From positions 1 to 29,574 of the IMG/VR virus record IMGVR_UViG_3300025736_000127: 29,574 nucleotides of DNA, one strand, 5' to 3'. Source of the stretch: a virus. This document shows, one piece after another, positions 22,709 through 29,574 of this stretch. A program made the translations under genes and the position numbers. The notes beneath the pieces were generated by a model. That model worked only from the letters and a program-made list of their open reading frames with translations. It ran no database searches and was not told the origin of the DNA. Every line of letters begins with the position of its first letter. The stretch's first letter is position 1.

Positions 22709-23394
22709 CCTAGCCCCGGACTCAATCGCAGATGGCTAATGACGTCATACGTGTCTGCCATTCCCGACTCCTCAGACTTCATCGACACGTACATCGACTG
22801 TCCAATTCCCGCCGGTGAATCCATCATCAACGCAGAACGGTTTCTGAAGTGCCGCCGCACTCGCTGGTAGAGCCACTGATTCACGTCTTCAGGTATCGTC
22901 TGTGATGTGAGCACATCACGGGTAAGAAGCGTGTCTTCGTCCGAGCTAGTTACCACGATGTCATCAGCGTAGCCATAGTCGGCTTTGAGCGTAACCGAGC
23001 CGCTAGTATTGGCCGCTGTCACTCCCTCGACTCCAGTGGCCCCGTAAGAGCCTCCTAGTGACGTTGAGTTGACATAGGCCGCGAAGTTGTCAGCGGTATC
23101 CGAGTCAGTAGTACCGAGTGCAAACTCAAGTTCATCCTCATCAGCCGTCGCCTTGCAGGTGTACGTCTTGCCGTTGACAACGATGTAGTCGTCTGCAACT
23201 ACGCCGTCGAATACAACAGTCGGCACGATCTCAGTAAATGGGTTGTTCAGGTATTCGTCTGCCTTGCGCTTCGAGGCGTTGAACAGCACCGTAAGCAAGG
23301 CATCGTGATCTGATCCGTCCACGCCGCAATAGGCACGCACAAGCTCTGTGTAAGTTGCCCACGCTAGACCTGTATACACTGGACCGTCTGCCAT
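22705..23394 (-). CDS. Head-tail connector with inserted beta-domain
   Basis: 229 residues, ATG 23394 with AGGAGA upstream. Residues 10-50 (YTELVRAYCGVDGSDHDALLTVLFNASKRKADEYLNNPF) and 167-229 (VNQWLYQRVRRHFRNRS ... ) look like the helical gp6-type connector adaptor. Between them, at about 58-162, sits a beta-domain (YIVVNGKTYTCKATADEDELEF, DTADNFAAYVNS, SGSVTLKADYG) that does not belong to the family core and resembles inserted domains in the major tail protein and the 270-residue protein. The protein would form the ring under the portal. The insert would face outwards. Typical members are near 100 residues, so the extra length is explained by the insert. Confidence 0.72.
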   Translation of the reverse strand: MADGPVYTGLAWATYTELVRAYCGVDGSDHDALLTVLFNASKRKADEYLNNPFTEIVPTVVFDGVVADDYIVVNGKTYTCKATADEDELEFALGTTDSDTADNFAAYVNSTSLGGSYGATGVEGVTAANTSGSVTLKADYGYADDIVVTSSDEDTLLTRDVLTSQTIPEDVNQWLYQRVRRHFRNRSALMMDSPAGIGQSMYVSMKSEESGMADTYDVISHLRLSPGLG

Positions 23395-23403
23395 CGCTGT
23401 CTC

Positions 23404-23502
23404 CTATTTCTTTGGGAACCCGATTGGCCCTGCACCCTTGCCAGTGCCTAGACCTTTTCCCTTACCGCCTGACTTGATCCCGCTTCCTGGACATTTCGCC
23501 AT
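23404..23502 (-). CDS. 32-residue Gly/Lys-rich peptide
   Basis: A short frame from ATG 23502 to TAG 23404 preceded by GGGAGG five bases upstream, which overlaps the end of the preceding gene. The peptide begins MAKCPGSGIKSGGKGKGLG and ends GPIGFPKK, with many Gly and Lys residues. It fits exactly in the gap between the 80-residue gene and the connector gene. Very short Gly/Lys-rich genes occur at this place in other siphoviruses in my recollection, but the function is unknown. The strong ribosome binding site and the neat fit are the evidence. Confidence 0.6.
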   Translation of the reverse strand: MAKCPGSGIKSGGKGKGLGTGKGAGPIGFPKK

Positions 23503-23504
23503 CT

Positions 23505-23747
23505 CTACCTCCCGAATACCTTATGACCTGAGAAGCGTCGAGCACCACTTGTCGTAACCGTAGTGGCAATTTGTATGACCTCTGCGCCACCTTCCATTAC
23601 ACCACGGTTCTCAGGCTCTTCGATCATGCGGTTCGCAACGCCTTCAGAAATCAGCCGCTCGCCGTATTCCTTGTTGACGATCACTTCATCCCCTGGCTCG
23701 TAGTCTTTCGTCTTGATCGTCTGTGCTTCCGTCAATGTGATCTTCAT
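23505..23747 (-). CDS. Small unknown protein in head module
   Basis: 80 residues, ATG 23747 preceded by GGGGGTGAGGA. The first 45 residues (ITLTEAQTIKTKDYEPGDEVIVNKEYGERLISEGVANRM) form a short strand-turn-helix unit with a YxPGDEV..V...YGE+LI..G.A pattern that is common in small phage proteins encoded between capsid and connector genes. The C-terminus is VTTSGARRFSGHKVFGR, basic and probably unstructured. No signal or membrane segment. A small virion or head-assembly factor is likely from position. Confidence 0.6.
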   Translation of the reverse strand: MKITLTEAQTIKTKDYEPGDEVIVNKEYGERLISEGVANRMIEEPENRGVMEGGAEVIQIATTVTTSGARRFSGHKVFGR

Positions 23748-23768
23748 TCCTCACCCCCAAGGGAGAAG

Positions 23769-23792
23769 GGCAGGGAGCCGAAACCCCCTGCC
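23769..23792 (-). other. Intergenic hairpin
   Basis: A perfect 7 bp inverted repeat (GGCAGGG / CCCTGCC) with a 10-base loop lies in the gap after the 459-residue gene. No T-run follows on the minus strand, so it is not a standard terminator. It may protect or process the transcript. Confidence 0.4.
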
Positions 23793-23800
23793 GTAAGTTG

Positions 23801-25180
23801 CTATAAAGCGCCCGGTGCACCCATCGTCCACTCGATGTAGACCGTGGCCGCGCCTGCTGTACCGTTGTTGTTCTGATCTGCAACAGAGACAAGGATGTCT
23901 CTGGCAGTACCGCCTACACTTAGTCCGAAGTTTGAATACACGTCGGCATAAGCCCATCCGTCTGCTGCCTTGATATCAAGATCGCTCGCAAATCCCTCAA
24001 GCGTGCCTGACCATCCGATGTCACATGTCAGCGTACCACTCTCGTTAAACGCGGTAGTCGTCATAACCTTGACTTCAGTTACATACGCATTGGCCGGAAT
24101 CGTGAAGACCGTAACAGCAGATGCCGTCTGCGTGTAGACGATGTTGTAGGCACTGATGTACATTGCGCCTGAGTTAGTCGCATTGGCCACAATCACGTTC
24201 GCTTGATGAGTAGTGATTCCTTGGACGTTCAACGTATCGTCGATGTCAGTGACATCCAAGTTCGTGATGCCATCGACATCAAGATCCGTCCCAACGTTGA
24301 CTCTCTTAGCAACTCCAAGTCCACCGTCAGTATGGATTGATCCAGTAATCGTAGTCGTTGAATCAGTCACGTCGTCGATAGATAGAATCCCTGATCCGGT
24401 GATCGCATCAAGCGTGATACTGCCAACAAAGTCAAACGAGGCAGCCGTCCATGTGACCGCCGTGCCGCTACCAGCCATCGTAATAGCCAAAGCGCCGGTC
24501 GTGTCGGTTGTAGTGAACGTTGTTGCTGCGCCAACGTCAAATCCCACCATAAAGATCGGCGTGTAGTTGATCACGGACGTAGAACACGTAAACAGGCCAG
24601 TCGTACCAGCCACATCCAACGTGCCGTCAATATCCGTGTCGTCTAAATTAGCCGTCCCGTCTACTGCCAGATCGGTTCCGACCCATGCTTTCTTGGCGAC
24701 ACCAAGGCCGCCATCTGTATGGATTGAACCAGTGACCGCGCTCGACGTGTCGGTCACATCATCAACCGATATGATTCCAGAGGCCGTGACAGCGTCAAGA
24801 TCAATAGCCCCAACGAAGTCAAAGCCACCACTAGCCGTCCACACCACTGCCGGAGCATTCCCCGTGTGAGTGATTGTCGTGATGCCGCTAATCGCCGTGG
24901 TCGCAATCGACATGTAGATCGTCGTGCTAACGCCGATACGATTCGCAGCCGCTTCAAGACTGGTGAATCCCGCGCTAATCAGCCGCGCAGAAGTGCTACC
25001 GTCTAATGCGACAAGCGTACCGTCTACGGTTAGATTGCCAACGACGCTGATCGCTCCGAACGTAGTTGTGCCTACGACCTCAACGTCGCCTCCGATATAC
25101 AGATCATCGAAGTAGTTCGTCTTTGCCATACACGTCACTCCAATGAGGAGGACGAGACTCAGTACAAGTGCTTTCTTCAT
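23801..25180 (-). CDS. Exported fibre-like repeat protein in head module
   Basis: 459 residues, ATG 25180 with GGAGGG four bases upstream. The N-terminus (MKKALVLSLVLLIGVTCMA) has all the marks of a Sec signal peptide. The body is beta-rich with repeats: a TGSIHTDGGLGVAK...VGTDL.VDG..NLD.TDID.TL.V.G unit occurs twice (near residues 150-195 and 280-325), a pattern known from phage fibre shafts and trimeric spikes. Two FDFVG(A/S)I.LDA(V/I)T units precede them. The last 115 residues (FTIPANAYVTEVKVMTTTAFNESG ... ATVYIEWTM) resemble the 138-residue protein encoded just upstream. It may be a head fibre or decoration. The signal peptide is very unusual for a virion protein. Confidence 0.68.
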   Translation of the reverse strand: MKKALVLSLVLLIGVTCMAKTNYFDDLYIGGDVEVVGTTTFGAISVVGNLTVDGTLVALDGSTSARLISAGFTSLEAAANRIGVSTTIYMSIATTAISGITTITHTGNAPAVVWTASGGFDFVGAIDLDAVTASGIISVDDVTDTSSAVTGSIHTDGGLGVAKKAWVGTDLAVDGTANLDDTDIDGTLDVAGTTGLFTCSTSVINYTPIFMVGFDVGAATTFTTTDTTGALAITMAGSGTAVTWTAASFDFVGSITLDAITGSGILSIDDVTDSTTTITGSIHTDGGLGVAKRVNVGTDLDVDGITNLDVTDIDDTLNVQGITTHQANVIVANATNSGAMYISAYNIVYTQTASAVTVFTIPANAYVTEVKVMTTTAFNESGTLTCDIGWSGTLEGFASDLDIKAADGWAYADVYSNFGLSVGGTARDILVSVADQNNNGTAGAATVYIEWTMGAPGAL

Positions 25181-25189
25181 GTCACCCTC

Positions 25190-25606
25190 CTAGAGTGCTC
25201 GCTTGTAATACACAGTTACACGAGCTTTGCCCGCTGTCGGCACAGTGCTCGTGTGTGTGAAGATTGCCGACACAATGACATCAGAGGTCGGCGTGTAGTC
25301 GATGATTGTGGTTTCCACCGTCTCGCTATCTGCGTTCGTCGGATGCCCGTCTGCGATGAAGTAGTTCGTGTCGGTAGGTATCCCAACGATCAGCGCGTTA
25401 TCCGCACCGGCGTCGAAAGCAGTCACAACCCACACACTACATCCAAGGAACGTCGCGCCTGCGGGGATGGTCCCAACTACTACCGTTCCCGTGCCACCTA
25501 CTACATCCGTGTATTCAATCAGCTCAGAGAGCTTGCCGTCACCCGGTGCCCACGCGCAGGGTTCGCCAGGATCTGCAATGTTATGAGGTTTCAATATATA
25601 ACCCAT
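25190..25606 (-). CDS. Beta-sandwich virion protein
   Basis: 138 residues starting MGYILKPHNIADPG after GGGGG. The region from about residue 35 is a beta-sandwich (GTGTVVVGTIPAGATFLGCSVWVVTAFDAGADNALIVG) ending in KARVTVYYKRAL. Such single-domain proteins are often encoded next to capsid genes and also appear as C-terminal heads of fibres. The C-terminal domain of the next protein (459 residues) shares the IPA.A......V.V.TAF pattern and a final VY strand, so the two are paralogous there. A capsid decoration role is plausible from position. Confidence 0.65.
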   Translation of the reverse strand: MGYILKPHNIADPGEPCAWAPGDGKLSELIEYTDVVGGTGTVVVGTIPAGATFLGCSVWVVTAFDAGADNALIVGIPTDTNYFIADGHPTNADSETVETTIIDYTPTSDVIVSAIFTHTSTVPTAGKARVTVYYKRAL

Positions 25607-25615
25607 GATTACCCC

Positions 25616-26428
25616 CTATGCCGCAGCCGAAGTGTCGGTAACAGATACTGCTTGACCAACAGGTCCGTACCCGGCCATTGCACGCTCTAGCGTCGCAACG
25701 GTAAATGTGGTCGCATCGACAGAGGTAAACGCAGCGCCGATGTGAGTGAAGTTGTTAGTCCTGTCAAGATCCTGTACGTACACCTCGAAGTCTGCCATCT
25801 GAATGAGATCCGTTACGATCAATCGGCCAACTGCTCCGGCCAATTCAGTGATGTCGAATGCTCCAGTACCGTTGTCAGCACAAAGCACGGTACGATCGCC
25901 GCCGCCTGGCTCGGTGCAAGTAAGCAGAACCGTACCAGCAGTAGCAACAGCCAACATCCCAGGCACACCGTAAGTCGCATCGTTGATACAGGCTGCCAAT
26001 GAAGCCCCAGTCGCCGTGTCGTCGTCGTCATAATCGAACTCACGATCTGGTAAGCTCTGAGCAGTAGCAGCCGTGAATGTCAACGCTGTGCCTGCTGTAA
26101 GAGTCCCTTCGCCGTTGAAGTAGTACGGCGTGATAATTACCGTATCGGAAGCTGTAACAGACGAGCAGACGACCTGCGCCATCGTTACCTTGCTGCCCTG
26201 AGTGAATGTAAGAGCAGCGCCAAGGGTCTTAGCGCCAGTACCAGTCGCATCGCTTGCTTGAGTAACAGTCAGTACGCAGGTTGCTCCTGTGAGCTGCCCA
26301 CGAACGATACCATGAAAGTTCGCCTTAGCGAATGTGTCCATGCGGAACCATTCACCCGTGAGGCCCGTGTTGTCGTAATCCGGCTTGATTGCGCAGTCAA
26401 ACTTTGTAGCTTCTCTAATCATGTGCAT
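25616..26428 (-). CDS. Virion protein with inserted beta-domain, next to capsid gene
   Basis: 270 residues, ATG 26428 with GAGGAG seven bases upstream. Residues 1-100 (KPDYDNTGLTGEWFRMDTFAKANFHGIVRGQLTGATCVLTVTQASDATGTGAKTL) resemble beta-rich proteins encoded directly after capsid genes. Residues about 105-200 hold the inserted domain (LTFTAATAQSLPDREFDYDDDD, SLAACINDATYGVPG) shared with the major tail protein. The C-terminal part (DFEVYVQDLDRTNNFTHIGAAFTSVD) returns to the first fold, so the domain looks inserted. A decoration or minor capsid role is inferred. A weak 4 bp GC hairpin in the gap before it is not a convincing terminator. Confidence 0.65.
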   Translation of the reverse strand: MHMIREATKFDCAIKPDYDNTGLTGEWFRMDTFAKANFHGIVRGQLTGATCVLTVTQASDATGTGAKTLGAALTFTQGSKVTMAQVVCSSVTASDTVIITPYYFNGEGTLTAGTALTFTAATAQSLPDREFDYDDDDTATGASLAACINDATYGVPGMLAVATAGTVLLTCTEPGGGDRTVLCADNGTGAFDITELAGAVGRLIVTDLIQMADFEVYVQDLDRTNNFTHIGAAFTSVDATTFTVATLERAMAGYGPVGQAVSVTDTSAAA

Positions 26429-26464
26429 ATTAGTTCTCCTCGCCCCGTAGGGCTAGACTTCTCT

Positions 26465-27802
26465 CTATGCTACGTCAGTCAGTTGAATGAACGGGCTGAC
26501 AGTATTCGTACCATCTTGCAGCGTGAGTGCATTAGTGATCCACGGTTTGCCATCATCGTAGTACACCATACGCATCGTTTCCTTGCCTGACTTGAAGTTG
26601 GCATAGGTGTTGTCGCTCTTGAGCGCCGCACCCATTCCAGGTTTCCTCATGTAGTAGTCAAGGTTGACCAGTCGCATGTCGCCTTCAGTACCGAGCGTCG
26701 GGCTGATCTCATTGAAGAAGACCGGCACACCACCCAAAGTAGGAGCGGGGATTCCTTCGCGTGCGTTGGATGCCCACATCAACTGTCCTGCACCGTCAGT
26801 CATAAACATCAACTGAGGAAGCATCGTCACTTTCTGGCATATCCACACGAAGCGTCCGCCGCCGTTGGACATAGCTCGTGCCAACATGTACACCATATCG
26901 GCATACTGGAAACGGTCGGCTGTCTGTCGAGCGATGTCAATCATCGCAGGAGAGTCGGCAAAGCCCTTGAATTCACCGGCACCAGTTCCCGTCTGGATCT
27001 TGTCATCACGATATGCCATGACTGCACCGTTGACGAGCGGGAGCATCATTGATCCCATCTGAGGCGTATTCGCTTGGGCCTCTTCGGAGATGGTCCAGAA
27101 CACGCCCGTCTTCTCAGGCTTGAAGCTTACCGGAATGATTTTAGGAGTGTTCGTCTCAGATACATCCTCCAATTCCTTCGAGGAGTAGACAGCAACACCG
27201 CCATAGATTCCCTTCGATCCAGACTGGTCGAATGCGTTGAACGTAAACTCGGCATTCGGCGGGTCGGTCGCCGGAAGGTTGCGAATTAAGCTAGACAGCC
27301 ATTGCTGATCTGGCGGAATCTGTAGCAACTGATCGGAAAATTGCGGTCGCATCCAGAAGGCTCCGCCTGTCCCAGTAAGAGTATCGAACCCTCGCTCTTC
27401 CAGTCGGCGGCGTTCGATTTCGCCATTGTGCATCTTCAGTAGGCGCTCAGGCGTTCCCATGCCAGCAGCAGCGGCCCTGACCTCTTCAAACATAGCACCG
27501 ATGCTATCAGCCTCGTTGCCATAGCCGTAGTCTTCCTCGCGCTCTTCGGTCGCTACTATTCCAGGTGCTTGTAATGCCTGGGCAGCTTCCGTGTATCGTT
27601 TCTCGGCTGCGTCCAGCTTCTCTTCCATCTCTTCGTAGTGAGCCGTCGCGTCTCCGGTGATGTCCTTCACGCGCCGCTCGACTTCCTCTTTCACTGTCTC
27701 AGGAATGTCTCCAAGTGAATCGCCAATGCCCTTGATTTTGACATTCAGCTCTTCAAGTGTCCGTTGCTCATCGCTCATTTCAGTCTTAGTTTCATCCGCC
27801 AT
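26465..27802 (-). CDS. Major capsid protein, HK97 fold
   Basis: 445 residues from ATG 27802 (MADETKTE), with GAGGGG eight bases upstream and an 11-base overlap with the protease gene; a GTG nine bases upstream is less likely. Residues 1-90 are charged coiled coil (EEVERRVKDITGDATAHYEEMEEKLDAAEKRY), the delta/scaffold segment that the prohead protease removes; cleavage near residues 95-110 is likely. The rest has HK97-family features: SSLIRNLPATDPPNAEFTFN, FKPEKTGVFWTISEEAQANTPQ, NGAVMAYRDDKIQTGTGAGEFKGF, FVWICQKVTMLPQL, PAPTLGGVPVFFNEISPTLG, and a final strand PFIQLTDVA. It builds the icosahedral shell. Order protease-capsid is canonical. Confidence 0.92.
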   Translation of the reverse strand: MADETKTEMSDEQRTLEELNVKIKGIGDSLGDIPETVKEEVERRVKDITGDATAHYEEMEEKLDAAEKRYTEAAQALQAPGIVATEEREEDYGYGNEADSIGAMFEEVRAAAAGMGTPERLLKMHNGEIERRRLEERGFDTLTGTGGAFWMRPQFSDQLLQIPPDQQWLSSLIRNLPATDPPNAEFTFNAFDQSGSKGIYGGVAVYSSKELEDVSETNTPKIIPVSFKPEKTGVFWTISEEAQANTPQMGSMMLPLVNGAVMAYRDDKIQTGTGAGEFKGFADSPAMIDIARQTADRFQYADMVYMLARAMSNGGGRFVWICQKVTMLPQLMFMTDGAGQLMWASNAREGIPAPTLGGVPVFFNEISPTLGTEGDMRLVNLDYYMRKPGMGAALKSDNTYANFKSGKETMRMVYYDDGKPWITNALTLQDGTNTVSPFIQLTDVA

Positions 27803-28532
27803 CTCGATCACCCCTCATGGTTTTCTTGATTACGCCTTGGAGCCAGAGCACCGAGTCCTGAAGCGTCCGGGTGTCTAATGACGGGCCTTCTGCTTTCACG
27901 AGTGTTGCCGTAGTTCCTATGTCTTCTCCCGCAGGCAGTGAAACGTTATACGTTTCAAGTACCGTGCGAAGCTTTGCTACTTCCTCAATGAATCTATCCT
28001 CGTTGCCAGTCTTGAGTGCGGTATTAAGACGCCGCATGTGTTCAGTTGCTGCACGCACCTGCTCGACGCCAGCCTCAGGGTTTGCGCCGAAGTTCATCGT
28101 CACAATTGCCAACTCCGACAGAATGACTTCCTTCTTATGAGCTACGCCGTCTTTGTCGTCAGTCTCACGGACAGTACGGAATCCGTGGCTCATGTCGCTG
28201 TAGTAGCCACTCGCAGGGTTGCCATCGTGAGCCAGCCCCATGTAGACGGTGTTCGCACGAGGAGTCTCTATATTCAGATACCCTTCCTCGATCAGCAATC
28301 CTGTGGCGTCTTCCTTAACACCACGTGCCATGCCGATAGGATCCCACCATTCATGATTGACAGTCAGAGGGAATGCTCCTTTGTGAGCCTTGATCGTTCG
28401 CTTGAAACACCCAGCGTCAAAGATCGTCCCATAGCTATCAACGTTTCCGAATATCGAAGCATGGCCGGTGAACATGCCATCGCCGTCAATCTCCCTCACT
28501 TCTAGCGGATATGTTCGTGTCTCAGTGAACAT
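27792..28532 (-). CDS. HK97-type prohead protease
   Basis: 246 residues from ATG 28532 (MFTETRTYP), with GGAGGG six bases upstream; the longer frame has no such site. Domain residues 10-155 match the U35 family of capsid maturation proteases: GMFTGHASIFGNVDSYGTIFDAGCF at the start, then H60 in VNHEWWDPIGM, S115 in DMSHGF, and E140 in ILSELAIVTMNFGANPEA, which fit the His/Ser/acidic catalytic set by position. The usual motif is SFGF; here it is SHGF. Residues 165-246 are a helical C-terminal extension that may act as an internal scaffold. It processes the capsid protein encoded next to it. Confidence 0.88.
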   Translation of the reverse strand: MFTETRTYPLEVREIDGDGMFTGHASIFGNVDSYGTIFDAGCFKRTIKAHKGAFPLTVNHEWWDPIGMARGVKEDATGLLIEEGYLNIETPRANTVYMGLAHDGNPASGYYSDMSHGFRTVRETDDKDGVAHKKEVILSELAIVTMNFGANPEAGVEQVRAATEHMRRLNTALKTGNEDRFIEEVAKLRTVLETYNVSLPAGEDIGTTATLVKAEGPSLDTRTLQDSVLWLQGVIKKTMRGDRDGG

Positions 28533-28534
28533 GG

Positions 28535-28993
28535 CTATCCCTCCGTCCCTGAGCCTTGCCACACCCACACGACGGCTGAGGTATAGTTGTCAGCGCCCTT
28601 GCTAGTCACTGAGATCAGATAAGACGTGCCCTGCTTGAGTAGTGTGTGGTTGCCACCCTCTGCGCGAAGCTCCACCTTAGTCAGGATTTCCGTCCCGCCT
28701 GTGTACGTTCCGCCTTGCTCGATCAAGCATGCGCAATCATCTGGATGATCGCCTTGACGGTTGCGGGCATAGAACACCATCGCCGTCCCAGCGGACCCGA
28801 TCGTCACATCCTCAGTGAGCGTCACATTGACCATCTGATGTGAGACAACATCGTGCGCTAGCCAGTAGGAACCCGTTGCCGGTGTCGTCACCACGATCTT
28901 CATCACATCGGCTATAGCTTGGCTGGCATCAAAGAGTGACGCCCGATACCCGCTGTCCATTACAGAACTATGTCTGAATCCCATACCCCTCAC
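28535..28993 (-). CDS. Beta-rich virion-associated protein
   Basis: 152 residues if GTG 28993 is used, just after the preceding stop; ATG 28984 is an alternative (three residues shorter). Segments include ATGSYWLAHDVVSHQMVNVTLTEDV, then VFYARNRQGDHPDDCACLIEQGGTYTGGTEI, and LLKQGTSYLISVTSKGADNYTSAVVWVWQG. The NRN/NRQ segment followed by an L+.G..YLI.+TS strand and a W-W end resembles small beta-sandwich phage proteins often found between portal and protease genes. The position fits. Function, probably virion surface, is not established. Confidence 0.6.
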   Translation of the reverse strand: MRGMGFRHSSVMDSGYRASLFDASQAIADVMKIVVTTPATGSYWLAHDVVSHQMVNVTLTEDVTIGSAGTAMVFYARNRQGDHPDDCACLIEQGGTYTGGTEILTKVELRAEGGNHTLLKQGTSYLISVTSKGADNYTSAVVWVWQGSGTEG

Positions 28994-29574
28994 CTACCCC
29001 TTGTAAATCGCAACACATCTGCAATTCACGTCGTTAGTCCCGTCACCTGGATAATCCGCACCGTCTGAGAACGTATCCCCGAACGCTATCCACCCCTGCC
29101 CCGTGTTATTCACGTGCGCCGTTCTCACCCGATCGTCACCCGCGTCAAGCCATGCCTTCTGTTTCGCCACTCCGCTCTGTCTAGCTGATTCGTGCATAGC
29201 CGTCCCAGCCGCTTGATGCACCTCAGTACGTGCGATCATCATTGCGCGATAGGTGTCCGTGCCGCCTTCCCAATCCTTGAACACCTCTTTGATGCTGCGT
29301 GCTATCTTGACGCTGCTATCGCCGCCCTTGATCCCTTCGAGCACAACAGCACGGATGGCCTTCTTCGTCGTCTCTTCTATTAGCTTCACCTCAGCAGCGG
29401 CGTGAGCATTCACATACTTCTCAATCTCATCTGACCACGGATCGAAGTCTCGTGTCTCTACCTGATCAATGGATCTAGGCACAAGCACATCAAACGTGTC
29501 GTCTCCGAAGTCCTCTATGACTGCTCTGTATACGGCGGTGAAGGTCTTAACCCACGCGCTCCGCTGGGATTCAA
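28994..29574 (-). CDS. SPP1 gp7 / Mu F-like minor head protein (5' end beyond window)
   Basis: The frame is open to the window edge, giving at least 193 residues plus the stop; the first codons in the window read ESQRSAWVKTF. The C-terminal domain is diagnostic of the Mu F / SPP1 gp7 head morphogenesis family: ARTEVHQAAGTAMHESARQSGV, KAWLDAGDDRVRTAHVNNTGQ, then FSDGADYPGDGTNDVNCRC, whose final Cys-x-Cys lies near the C-terminus. Upstream helices (SVKIARSIKEVFKDW) also fit. The family helps form the procapsid and DNA ejection apparatus. Portal and terminase genes would be expected just beyond the window. Confidence 0.9.
   Translation of the reverse strand, partial: ESQRSAWVKTFTAVYRAVIEDFGDDTFDVLVPRSIDQVETRDFDPWSDEIEKYVNAHAAAEVKLIEETTKKAIRAVVLEGIKGGDSSVKIARSIKEVFKDWEGGTDTYRAMMIARTEVHQAAGTAMHESARQSGVAKQKAWLDAGDDRVRTAHVNNTGQGWIAFGDTFSDGADYPGDGTNDVNCRCVAIYKG

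Noticed and set aside
26429-26464. Terminator between the capsid gene and the 270-residue protein
   Set aside because: Only a four-base GCCC/GGGC stem with no T-run; too weak to call.

Overview
The window is 29.6 kb of the late (virion) region of a tailed phage or prophage with a long non-contractile tail (siphovirus type). Every supported gene lies on the minus strand, so the biological order runs from high to low coordinates. Genes are packed tightly, with TAATG, TAGTG or ATGA overlaps and strong GGAGG-type ribosome binding sites. I saw no integrase, replication, terminase or RNA genes. The host cannot be named. The Sec signals, lipoprotein signals and a beta-barrel-like protein suggest a host with an outer membrane, but this is inference.

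Head module (29574 to about 23400): an SPP1 gp7/Mu F-like minor head protein cut by the window edge, a small beta-rich protein, an HK97-type prohead protease, the HK97-fold major capsid protein, and several beta-rich virion or decoration-type proteins. One of these (23801-25180) unexpectedly starts with a signal peptide. Then come an 80-residue protein and a 32-residue Gly/Lys-rich peptide. Neck and tail module (23394 to 13837): head-tail connector, head closure protein, HK97 gp10-like neck protein, tail terminator, major tail protein, a tail assembly chaperone pair probably joined by a -1 ribosomal frameshift, an HNH homing endonuclease that runs into the start of the tape measure gene, a 1475-residue tape measure protein, and a short distal tail protein (Dit).

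Tail tip and adsorption module (13824 to 3284): two tandem paralogous small virion proteins, two small unknowns, a 1451-residue protein made largely of about 46 units of 20 residues, a small unknown, a glycosyltransferase, a second repeat protein whose N-terminus is a five-blade beta-propeller, and a tail hub/fibre protein. The Dit gene stops inside its C-terminal domain, and what looks like the missing part sits at the C-termini of both repeat proteins.

Distal accessory region (3284 to 1): a HExxH-containing exported protein, a DUF1617-like protein, a YvrJ-like membrane protein (possible holin), then a unit with its own promoter and terminator carrying a small exported protein and a beta-barrel-like protein (moron-like). 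Two lipoproteins, one with a PKD domain, and a zinc-ribbon protein cut by the window edge follow. No stretch over 300 bases lacks a gene.
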